In this document: one piece after another, positions 55,122 to 64,000 of the stretch
Layout: every line of letters starts with the position of its first letter
Numbering within the stretch: the first letter of the stretch is position 1
NCBI RefSeq assembly: GCF_963259705.1
Contig: NC_081861.1
Span: forward strand, 105,144,102-105,208,101
Direction: 5' to 3'
Source: Myotis daubentonii
Lineage: Eukaryota > Chordata > Mammalia > Chiroptera > Vespertilionidae
DNA: 64,000 nt
Program-made: the position numbers and the translations under genes
Notes under the pieces: model-generated
Seen by the model: the letters and a program-made list of their open reading frames with translations, nothing else
What the model was told of the DNA's origin: nothing
The model's database searches: none

Positions 55122-55462
55122 TTGTAAATAATGCTGCTATGAACATTGGGGTGCATATATTCTTTCTGATTGGTGTTTCTGGTTTCTAAGGATATATGTA
55201 TTACTAGAAGTGGGATTACTGGGCCAGATGAGATTTCCTTTTTTAATTTTCTGAGGAAACTACATACTGTTTTCCACAGGGCTGCACCAGTCTGCATTCC
55301 CACCAGGAGTGTACAAGAAGGGTTCCCTTTTCTCCACATCCTAGCCAGCACTTGTTATTTGTTGATGTGTTGATTATAAGCATTCTGACAGGTGTGAGGT
55401 GATACCTCACTGTCATTTAAATTTCCATGTCTCTGATGATTACTGACTTTGAGCATTTTTTA

Positions 55463-55659
55463 AAAATTACATTTTTATTGCATTCAGAGAAAGAGATAGA
55501 AACATCAATGATGAGAGAGAATCATTGATTGGCTGCCTCCTGCACACCCCTCACTGAGGACCAAGCCTGCAACCTGGGCGTGTGCCCTTGACAGAAATCA
55601 AACCTGGGACTCTTCAGTCCAAAGGCAGACCCTTTGTCCTTGACCCAAACTGGCTAGGG
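55463..55659 (-). mobile_element. Ves-type SINE, minus strand
   Basis: TTACATTTTTATTGCATTCAG tail, ATCATTGATTGGCTGCCTCC, and head ending GACCCAAACTGGCTAGGG; flanked by TTGAGCATTTTT / TTGAGAAATTTTT. Confidence 0.88.
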
Positions 55660-55710
55660 TTGAGAAATTTTTATTGTGTCTCGGCCATCTGTATGTCCTC
55701 TTTGAAAAGG

Positions 55711-56427
55711 ACCTTTTCATCAAATGTATCAAAAAGTATTTATCTGCATGTTGGCATTTTTGAACAAAACATATAAATGACCTTTGCTCTAATTGGTATG
55801 ACAAACAGAAGAGTGGCTAAAATACCATTTTGCACTTCTGAAAATTATATAGCTACCCTAAGAGTTAATGTGAATTTGGACAAAACAATTCCTGAGGGTT
55901 AGTGAAATCTGGATTCTTTACCTAAGTACCCCATTTAAGAACTGTGTTGCATTTACCTATTATTTGACACAATATTTTCACATCTGTAAATGCAAGAATG
56001 ACTATTAGTCTCAATAGTTGAGAGCATTTATTGAGATAGTTTGTGTGTAAGTGATGTTTAAGCTGTAATGCCATATAAATATATGGCACTATGATTATAT
56101 GTGCTATCAAAATAAACTTGCAACTAATTATCAGTGGGAACATGGGCATTTTTTCCTCAATTATTAATGATTCAGTTTACCTTCCTGTACATGAGAACAT
56201 ACCTTTACCACCAACTTTCCAGTATTATTATAGTTTGTGAATTAACCAATGCAACAAATCTGGGTGTATCTTAAAAAGTGAATAAATATCTTTAAATTAT
56301 TGTCCTGTTATTGGAATATTGAGCTAGTAAAATGCAAAATAACATGACAATTTATTGTTTGAGTGCCATCAAGATAAACAGTATAGAGATCTTCCTGAAG
56401 TATGTATTTATTTACAGACATACAGAG
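55711..56427. other. Unique DNA, no gene seen
   Basis: AT-rich, no recognised element. Ends in the target site of a solo LTR. Confidence 0.5.
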
Positions 56428-56830
56428 TGTTAGGTTAGGTGGCTCAGGAAGCGGCGTAGAGAACAAGGAGGACCAAAAGGTTAAAGAGGAGAAGAGGAAA
56501 GGTTTTATTCTGTGTCCCCGGGCCACCCATGAACCCCAAAGACAGGGCCAGTGGATTCGTGCCAACAGGGAGGGGGACGCATTTTTTTTTATACTGTGGT
56601 TGGGTGAGGGGCGGGGACATGAGCTGAGGTATTCAGCTGAGGAAGTTTCCGCCGCAGGCGGTCAGCAGGGTATTCAGAAAGGAGTCAGTATCTGTGTGGG
56701 GGTCATGTGGATTCCAGGGAGAAGCCAGTATCTGTGTCTGGCACGCTGATCTGTGAGAAATTCCAGGGAGGGTCCATTATCCCATTACATGTCTACATGT
56801 ATCCAATCCTGGGCTCTCTCCGACCTAACA
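56428..56830 (-). repeat. Solo LTR, 403 bp, minus strand
   Basis: Perfect TG...CA ends with 7-bp inverted termini (TGTTAGG...CCTAACA) and a 5-bp target duplication CAGAG (56423-56427 and 56831-56835). On minus the order is a TATAAAAA box (complement of 56582-56592), a GC-rich R region, and AATAAAACC (complement near 56499-56507), a complete U3-R-U5. An internal repeat of CCAGGGAG.AGCCAGTATCTGTGT type occurs in U3. Gammaretrovirus-like style but not firmly classifiable. Confidence 0.9.
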
Positions 56831-56835
56831 CAGAG

Positions 56836-58640
56836 GAAGTCAAATAGAGGGGCAGGAGCACACTGAATTTTTCTTTCCTCAAAGTCTGTATCCTTAAGTT
56901 TAATACCAACTGAATAACTCTGGGCAGATTGTTTAATAACTGACCTTTAATTATTTATCAGAAAATTATGATATACACATTTGCTCTCTCAGACTTATGG
57001 GTTATAGCAAGGATAGAGACAATAAAGTAAAAGCACATTTTAAAATATAAATGCCTAAAATTTACAATTTTAAAATGATAGCATGTCATAAATACATGAA
57101 CTGATGTGCATGGATTAAGATAAAGATGTATAAAATTAGCCTATAGCATTTGTTGACATAGAACCAAATTTATCTTAGCGACTTTCTTTCTGTCAAGGTT
57201 CAGATGGGACTGAGAGAGAGCAAAGTATGGTACAAGCAAATGGTTTATTTTAAATTATATTAACAGAAAATATCATGTCCAATTTTAAACCTTAGATAAA
57301 GTCTGGGCTTTTTGGAGGCAATGGAATCTATGTTAGTGTAGAATATACAATTCCTCCTATGTAGCTTCTTTTTGTACATACTTAACTCATCAGTTATTCA
57401 CCATGAACCTTGTGTTTGTCATTTATAGTTTTGATTGAGTGATAGTTCTCTTTCTTTCATTTGTAAATTTCCTATTAAACTTGACAGTAATTAAAAAAAT
57501 ACATATAACAATGGAAAGTAATTCTGTTTCTGAGTAATTGCTCAAAAAATCATGAGAAAGAGGAATGCATGATTATGAACAAACGCACAAATATATTTTC
57601 TAAGTGTTAGACATCAGGTCCCTATAATTTAATGATTCAATACCCGAATACCAAGTTTAAAAACATATATAATTGTAAGTACTGGTCGTTAAACTCATTG
57701 GTATGAGATAGATTTCACATGTATGAAGTGAGAAGGGTAATGAAATTTTTATTGAATACAGACTATGAGCCAAGCAACTTTCTAATTATCTTTGTGACTC
57801 TTCACCAGTCCTGAAATAGTTTAATAGCCTACTCAAGGTTATTGGAAAATTACAGATCTTCCTGACATTAAAGGCTATACAGATGTATCATGTTGAGCAA
57901 TAGTAGAAAGGACAAAAAAGAAACCAGGAGGAATTTATGTTTTAGCTCCATCATATAAAGAGGATAGAAATGGTCACTCTCAGATTTAAAACAGAAAAAA
58001 AAAATAATAAACTTAAAGGCAAATATTTTTCATGGACCAATGAGAGAATTGCAGCTGTAGGGAAAGCCATCACTCCAAAATATGGAAAGGCCAGCATATT
58101 CTGAGATCTGTACAGGTAGATTAAAACTAATAGAGCCATAAACTGGTATGAACATTTAGAGGGTATTTTGATAATAAAGTTCTAGAGCCTAGTGACTAAT
58201 GGGGAGTGAGAACCATGTGGAGAGTCACAGACTTCAGAAGTGACTGACAAATTCATGGATTTTACCTTCAAGAACTGTACTTGGTTTTCATACTAAGGAT
58301 TATATAAAAACCATCTTAGGTTCTGGCATGGGGATAGGAGAGAGTAACTGTTATGAAATATATCTACTATTATCTCCCAAGAACATTTCTGAAAATATAT
58401 TACAGATGGAGGTAAAGGAATTCCTTCCCACAGTATCTGCCTCTAGTTGTTCTGCGTCACCTAAGGGAAAATATATGGTGTATAGTTTAAGGCTTCAAAG
58501 AAATAGATTGCTGATTTTGTAGTCAGGGAATGAAGGAGTAGTGCAAGGGGAAAAACTAAGCAGCTCTACTGGAGAAACATTTATGAATGTAACATTCCCA
58601 GGCTTAGTGCAAGACTGAGATTTAATTAAAGATAGAACAT
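56836..58640. other. AT-rich unique DNA, no gene seen
   Basis: About 1.8 kb with no recognised transposon ends and no coding signal; possibly includes old decayed L1 leader toward its right side. Confidence 0.45.
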
Positions 58641-59860
58641 TCCACCACTCCCATTGCTATCACCACGTCAATGGAACTCTGGGGTCATAAATTAGAATAT
58701 AGCTGAAAGAACTGTAACACAGACTCTGCCTGAGAAGAAGTAATTAGAAAATCTCAAAGTCAAAAGTAGAGACAAAAGTATGTAAATTAGAGGATATTGA
58801 AGCCTTTCACACAAATGGCTAAAGTAAATGCTAGTCAGCCCAAATCTAACCAGATAAACATGAATCTTCACATTAAAAACTATTTACATTAGGTTTTATT
58901 ACCCAATACAGCATGTCAAACTTTTAACAAAAAATTATATAGCGTGAAAAAAGAAAAGAAAAAGCAAAGTTTGAAGAGGAAGAGAGAGGAAAAAACACAC
59001 AAAAAAACAAGCTTTAGAACTAGAATCATATATGACACAGATTTTGGAATTTTCAGATAAGAAATTTAAATTTATTATAATTAATATTTTAACAGCTTTA
59101 ATGGGAAAAGTTGACAACATTAAAGAACAAATGGGTAATAAAAACACTGAGATGGAAGCTTTGAGAAAGAATTAAAGTAAATGCTCAAAATAGAAAAAAA
59201 ACACAATGTAACAAGTAAAAAATGCATTTGATGGACTACTTAGTATACTACCCAGCTAAAGAGAGAATCAGTGAATTTGAAACTAAGTAAATAGAAACTT
59301 TACAAAACTGAAACAGAAATAGAAAAAGAAACATGTGTTTTTTATAAAGAACATTCAATAACTGTGGGAAAATATCAAAGGTGTAACCCTTAAAAGTATC
59401 TTGAATACCAAAAAATGAAGACAAAATATAAACTAACTATTAAAGCTACTAACCGAGAACATTCCAAAATTAATGACAGAGAGCAAAGAACAGAGAATAA
59501 TAAATACGCTTTTTAACAGGCATATTATATTCAAACTGAAAACAAAAGACAGAAGTAATTACCAATGAAGGCCAGAAGGGGAAAAACAAAACAAAACTTA
59601 TAGTACCTTATTTTTAGTAGTACAAGGAAAAGGATTGCAGCATATTTTTCATCCAGAAACCACACAACCAAAGAGGAAAAGTATTTAATCCTTTTTAGTG
59701 TAGAAAGAAAAACTGATTATTTTCAAGAAATTTATCCATCAAAAGTGAAGGAGAAATAATGACTATCAGATTGTAAATAGAAAAAGTCTATGCTACTCTG
59801 AGTAACCATGAAAAGGAATTATAGATAAGAATATACTAACAAAACTTATAGTCTAGAATA
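58640..59860 (+). mobile_element. Very old L1 leader and ORF1 relic
   Basis: Ancient-L1-like text: ATGACACAGATTTTGGAATTTTCAG, AAAGTTGACAACATTAAAGAACAAATGGG and GAGAGAATCAGTGAATTTGA align in order with the ORF1 coiled-coil region of old mammalian L1s. All frames are broken. It predates the bat-specific elements here. Confidence 0.55.
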
Positions 59861-60366
59861 TTTTCTCATATTTAAGCATGTTACAAGCAGCAGCAGTTTC
59901 AATTGCACTTTTTGCTGGCCTCAACCACAGGAGTATAGCAGATCCAATCACTGGCCAGGACTGAAACATTCTGTCCCCAGCAATCAGCAATAAAACCCAC
60001 AGAGTGATATAAAAACCAGATGCTGGCACACACAAAAGAGAACATCAAAACTACCTGAGAGCTGGAATGTGAAACTGCATATTGTCACAATTCCTTTGTT
60101 ACCCTCTTTCCACAATATCCCTAATAAAAGTCCTTTGCCTACCCTGCGATCTTAAGATGCTTTTTAAGGCATGATCCTGCCATCTTCTCAGGGTATCAGC
60201 ACCTGAATAAATCACTTTCCTTCCATCAGCACCTGTGTTCTGTGTTTGGCTTCACGACAGCAGGCAAAATAACCTGAAGGTCATTTGGGCCAGTTTCATT
60301 TTTAGCAAGCCAGCCAGGAGAGCTGAGTGGGAGCCTCCCAGGAAGTCCCTGGACTTTGGAAGGGGT

Positions 60367-60407
60367 CTCTCACAGAGCTGGTCTGCAGCTGACCAGCTCT
60401 GTGAGAG
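60367..60407. repeat. Perfect 17-bp stem, 7-base loop
   Basis: CTCTCACAGAGCTGGTC (60367-60383), loop TGCAGCT, and its exact inverse 60391-60407. It lies about 105 bases after the end of the left LTR, where retroviral leaders carry dimerisation and packaging stem-loops; CTGCAG at the loop is self-complementary. Confidence 0.9.
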
Positions 60408-60564
60408 TTCCTAAGAGTCCCTAGAAGCTGCCTAGTGATTTTATTCAGCAACTGTCCCTTGCTTTCTTCCAGTGCAGGTTGCTTGCTACATACACCCAGC
60501 TAAAGGAAGGATATGGGTTGCTGGTGGACTAATGAGTCCAAATTAGGTAGTTTCTGGGGTTCAC

Positions 60565-61105
60565 TGCCGGAAGCTGGTCCATCCTTGCTGCTTGACACAG
60601 TCGCTGCAAGATAGAAACATCTGCACAGCATATGTTTCAAGGGACCTGGCGTATATAGCATACTGTTCTTAATATGTTTGCTCCTCTTAGCACTGTGTGT
60701 TTTAACCAAGGTCACCTCTCCGAGAAAGGTTGTTTCCCCAGGTAGGGATTTTTCCCTGAAGTTAGGGAGGGGATGAAACTCCTTAACTAAGTGCCAGGCG
60801 GGTAGTTAATCAATTTAACTACAAACAATCATGCTTAAGCTACATAATCTTTACTCCCTGGAATGGAGATAAGAAACTCCCTAACCTTTGTAATAGAAAT
60901 TGACAGGATTAAAATCAACTGGTATAAATACGGATGTAACAAGACAATAAACAGCAGTACCTCTCTGGAGATCCAGACCAGAACTTGGCTGGAGATCCTG
61001 GCTAGGCTGCTTATCAACTGAACACTGTCTCTGTGTCCTTCCTTCTTCGCCAACTCCGTCTACGCCTTTGGGAACCCCTGGACCTGCTGGGGTTGGACCC
61101 CGGCA
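60565..61105 (+). repeat. Solo LTR, 541 bp (same family as 34709-35401)
   Basis: Begins TGCCGGAAGCTGGTCC and ends GGTTGGACCCCGGCA with a perfect 6-bp duplication GTTCAC (60559-60564 and 61106-61111). TATAAATAC at about 60923 and AATAAA at 60946-60951 are only about 20 bases apart because the repeat-rich segment found in the other copy is missing. It is inserted in the interior of the degenerate element 60068-62485. Confidence 0.93.
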
Positions 61106-61619
61106 GTTCACAACCAGTAGCCTGTTGCCCCACCATCTGCTTTCTTTGAACAGTCTGTATATCAGAAGAAATCAAATAGGTGCCACTCAGTGAAAGGGAA
61201 GGGTTAGTGACTAAGGAAAATCCTAGCACCCCAGTTGGGTTTCAGTCTGATTTGCGTGATTCTGAATTCAGTTACGGATTTTTAGATTTTATCTACTTTT
61301 ATGGTTGTATATGTTTTGTGGGGTATTACAATAGTAACATTTCCTCTAGAAATTTAAATCATTGAGACATGGAAATCATACTGCTCTTTACCTGTTAGTT
61401 TTATTTCTCTGTACTAATCCCTGTTCCACCATGGGAGGAAGTCAGTTTGGGTTTGATAACTCTCATTTTTTCTGTTGTGTTGTGTTGTGTTGTGTTGTGT
61501 TCTGTTTGAGAGCTCTCTGAGAGCTCTCATCTGGCTAAAATGAAACTTGGGTTACAGGTGTTCTTTGTTTGCTTTCTTATCTTTAGGGGACTTGTTTTTC
61601 TCTTTACTGTTTTATGTGC

Positions 61620-61730
61620 ACAGAGAATCCTGCCTCCTGCATTTAGGCTTTGTGCCATTTAGACCATATGAAGTTCATTTGCTGTACCTGTTGGTGGGTG
61701 ATAAGGTCCAAAGGAGGCAGGATTCTCTGT
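61620..61730. repeat. 18-bp perfect inverted repeat, 75-base spacer
   Basis: ACAGAGAATCCTGCCTCC (61620-61637) and its exact inverse GGAGGCAGGATTCTCTGT (61713-61730). It is within the interior of the degenerate retrovirus-like element. A (GTTGT)n run (61472-61500) and GAGAGCTCTC palindromes (61507-61528) lie just upstream. Confidence 0.9.
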
Positions 61731-63138
61731 CCCTCTTTTTGAGAGTACTTGTTTGTTTTAGATGTTTTTATTTCTGTTTTGAAATAGGTTAAGATATCTT
61801 ATATGCAAGCAAATATATTAAAACATTATAAAACTTCTACTCAAAAGGGATCTAAATTGATAAATAAAAGAGGGGGAAATATCTCACTCTTCCCCCAAAC
61901 AATAAAAATCAGGAAGAAGTAGAAATAAAAAGGAAATATATATTTTAAATACTCTAAATTCTCCTCCTGGTGGTCTGGGAGACACTGAAGTACTGGGAAC
62001 AACAGAGAATTAATGCTAATACCTAAACCCTGTGTAGGCTACAGGAACAGCAAGAGTGACTTCCTATCTCTATGTGAAGAAAAAAAAAACTGAATCAGTG
62101 GAAGAAGCACTACTCCTACTAAGGGAATATCTCCCCTGGACACCATCACCACCATCTTCAGTGCCCAGGCTGTATGCTCTGCTCTGACAGAGAACAAAGA
62201 TCTCTTGGTTCTGAAAGAAAACATTGACCCTTTTCAGCAGGAAGCAGCTACAGAAAATACCCTGCACCCCTTTTCCCTGAAAAGGTTCAGAGCAAAGATT
62301 CATAATGGGAAAATATAGTAGACAGACAGATAATATTGGAGCAAGGACAATAAACCACATAAAGAAGGAATGTGAAACTGTACATCACCATAATTTCTTA
62401 GTTCCCCTCTTCCCACGATCCCCTTATAAAAGCCGTTTGCCTACCCTGAAATTTTAAGATGGTTATTAAAACATGAGCCTGCTGACAAAATCCAAGATGG
62501 CTGCCAACAGGACAGCAGGCTGCAAGATAGTGTGTGAGTGAGAGAACAAAAGGAGAGTGTGTGGACATGCAGGGAGTGTCTATATTTGTGAGTGAAGGAC
62601 AGCTATGTTCCACAGGACTGTTGGGGACTGGTGGACTGGGCTCCCTGGGCCAGGCAGCCTCTACTGCTGCTGAAATCTCTCCCGGAGCAGCTGGCTCTGC
62701 CACAGAGACTGCACTATCTTTAAGGGGAGACCGGCTGTGATCTGAAGCCCAGCCTTACCTTCAAACAGGGAGACCTCGGATAACTCCCAGAACACAACAA
62801 CCACAACGCCCAGGGACCAGCTGCCTCAGGTGCAAAACCATGAACACCGGGACGCCATCCTCCCTGACCACGGGTGCCTAAAAAGTCTGTTCAGGGGCAG
62901 ACAAAGCAGTGCTGAATATGCAGATGGGCCCTACATGTTCTCACAGAGCAGATAGAAGGAGCAGCTGAATCGAATAACACCGACACTGAATTGGTGAATT
63001 AAACACAGCTTGTGAGGCAATCCGTGGACTGAAAGGTCAGATATTGCCTAGAAAAAGTCAACGCATGAGAGAGAGAGCTACATATAACCAGAAACCCTGA
63101 GAGAGAGATCACAAGGAGACAAAGAAAAAGCCCGCATA

Positions 63139-63294
63139 TGAAAGAAAAGGAAGAATCATCAGAAAAAGAAGTAAACAAAATGAAGGCAAGCAATATGTCA
63201 GAGAAAGAATTCAGAACAATGGTCATAAGGACACTGAAAAGGTTGGAAGACAAATTCAACAATGTGTATGACCCAAGAGGAAATGAAGAAGCAA

Positions 63295-63297
<3 letters not shown>
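63139..63297 (+). pseudogene. L1-E ORF1 N-terminal remnant
   Basis: Reads MKEKEESSEKEVNKMKASNM and SEKEFRTMVIRTLKRLEDKF, the N-terminus of ORF1p, then a stop at about 63298 at the start of the AAT repeat. The RRM and C-terminal domain are deleted together with the ORF2 start. Confidence 0.8.

Positions 63298-63333
<36 letters not shown>
63291..63333. repeat. (AAT)n microsatellite at the L1-E deletion joint
   Basis: About 14 AAT units exactly at the junction between ORF1 and ORF2 sequence. Confidence 0.95.
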
Positions 63334-63335
<2 letters not shown>

Positions 63336-64000
63336 AAAAGATCAACAAAACCAAGAGCTGGTACTTTGAAAGGATAAACAAGATTGATGAACCTCTAGCC
63401 AGGCTCACCAAGAAACAAAGAGAGAGGACCCAAATAAACAAAATCAGAAATGAAAGAGGTGAAATAACAACCAATCCCACAGAAATACAAAGGATTATGA
63501 AAAGATACTATGAATAACTGTATTCCAACATACACAAAATGGACATATTCTTAGAAAAATACAAGCTCCCAAAACTCAATCAAGAAGAATAAAAAAACCT
63601 GAATAGGCTGACAACTACCAAAGAAATTAAGGCAGCGATAAAAAATCTTACAGCAAACAAAAGCTCTGGTCCGGATGGCTTTAGAGGGAAGATTTACCAA
63701 GCATTCAAAGAAGAATTAAAGCCTATTCTCTCAGACTATTTCAAAAATTGCAAGAGGAAGACACACTTCCAAGCTCTTTCTATGAAGCAAGCATTACCCG
63801 AATCCCAAAACCAGATAAAACACGACAAAAAAGAGAAATACAGGCGAATATCCTTGATGAACATAGATGCTAAAATTCTCAATAAAATTCTAGCAAATAG
63901 GATTCAGCATTACATTAGAAAGATCATAAACCATGACCAAGTGGAATTTATTACAGGGATATAAGGCCGGTACAATATCTGCAAATCAATAAATGTGATA

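Larger units (their letters stand above)
54295..55710 (-). mobile_element. L1, minus strand, split by a Helitron and a SINE
   Basis: 3' UTR from 54295 (GTATCTTTATTATTGAAAG, TTACAGATGTCCCC), ORF2 C-terminus on minus with Helitron insertion at 54773-55121 (CTTGGCTA joins TTGTAAATAATGCTGC) and a SINE at 55463-55659. Fades out near 55710 in the ORF2 region with TGTATGTCCTCTTTGAAAAG. Confidence 0.85.
60068..62485 (+). mobile_element. Degenerate short-LTR retrovirus-like element
   Basis: Two related direct repeats start TGTGAAACTG: 60068-60262, and 62371-62485 cut by L1-E. Shared blocks are CCTAATAAAAG / CCTTATAAAAG and CCTTTGCCTACCCTG / CGTTTGCCTACCCTG. The left copy has a TATA-like box (ATAAAAG), AATAAATCAC (60206) and ends GACAGCA. 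The right copy is directly preceded by a purine tract AAAGAAGGAA. The interior is short (about 1.6 kb after removing the solo LTR) and non-coding apart from a decayed frame before the right copy. Primer-binding site not identified. Confidence 0.55.
62486..64000 (+). mobile_element. L1-E, young L1 with internal deletion, runs off window
   Basis: 5' end near 62486 with CCAAGATGGCTGCC, a YY1-type site in the usual position. 5' UTR runs to about 63138 and an ORF1 start at 63139. It then jumps across an (AAT)n tract straight into ORF2 (about 63335 onward, the endonuclease-RT linker and early reverse transcriptase, including [20 protein letters not shown] near 63840-63900). The 3' part is outside. 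It interrupts the right LTR of the degenerate element. Confidence 0.85.

Overview
This window is gene-free, transposon-packed nuclear DNA from a mammal, and the repeat mix points to a vespertilionid (evening) bat. The diagnostic signs are many Helitrons of the type amplified among mammals in vespertilionid bats (5' TC next to a TATATAATAAAAG-like start, 3' hairpin and CTAG, inserted between A and T), tRNA-derived Ves-type SINEs, young LINE-1 (L1) elements, and non-autonomous hAT DNA transposons with perfect 8-bp target duplications. I found no host protein-coding gene, rRNA, functional tRNA or CRISPR array. Essentially every long reading frame falls inside a mobile element.

Layout. 1-6245: a partial Helitron at the left edge, a 5'-inverted (twin-primed) young L1, a SINE, unique DNA, and a GC-moderate block that may be an old L1 5' UTR. 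6246-14799: an old minus-strand L1 broken up by two Helitrons (one carrying a hAT), a SINE (carrying a hAT) and a two-LTR endogenous retrovirus at 10234-14007. 14800-15372: a Helitron. 15440-30806: an old plus-strand L1 (L1-A) containing an old ORF1-only 'half-L1' (HAL1), which contains a full-length L1 (L1-B), which contains a very young HAL1 copy: four levels of nesting. 30807-41183: another old L1 (L1-D) split by L1-C, and L1-C is itself split by a composite Helitron holding a solo LTR and by a full-length young HAL1. 41184-47510: a cluster of Helitrons including three in a head-to-tail row with no spacing. 47511-55710: minus-strand L1s, two SINEs stacked at one site, a chimeric Helitron, unique AT-rich DNA, and an L1 split by a complete Helitron. 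55711-64000: unique DNA, a solo LTR at 56428-56830, relics of a very old L1, a degenerate short-LTR retrovirus-like element with a second-family solo LTR inside it, and a young L1 running off the right edge.

The most noteworthy system is the HAL1 lineage. Two copies about 99% identical by eye (22108-23184 and 36624-38576) encode only the L1 RNA-binding protein ORF1p and pass straight from ORF1 into the 3' UTR with no ORF2. One has an intact 282-residue reading frame. The other is full length, with a YY1-type site at its very 5' end. A third, much older copy (16503-26968) has the same ORF1-then-3'UTR layout. This suggests a long-lived, recently mobile ORF1-only retrotransposon that must borrow reverse transcriptase from L1. 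Secondary highlights are a Helitron carrying six YY1-type sites plus a perfect CRE, a retrovirus with three PBS-like modules in tandem and a reverse transcriptase active-site box reading CVNN, and a Helitron carrying a complete solo LTR.

All identities and boundaries were judged by reading the sequence. Family names are from recognition, not a database search.
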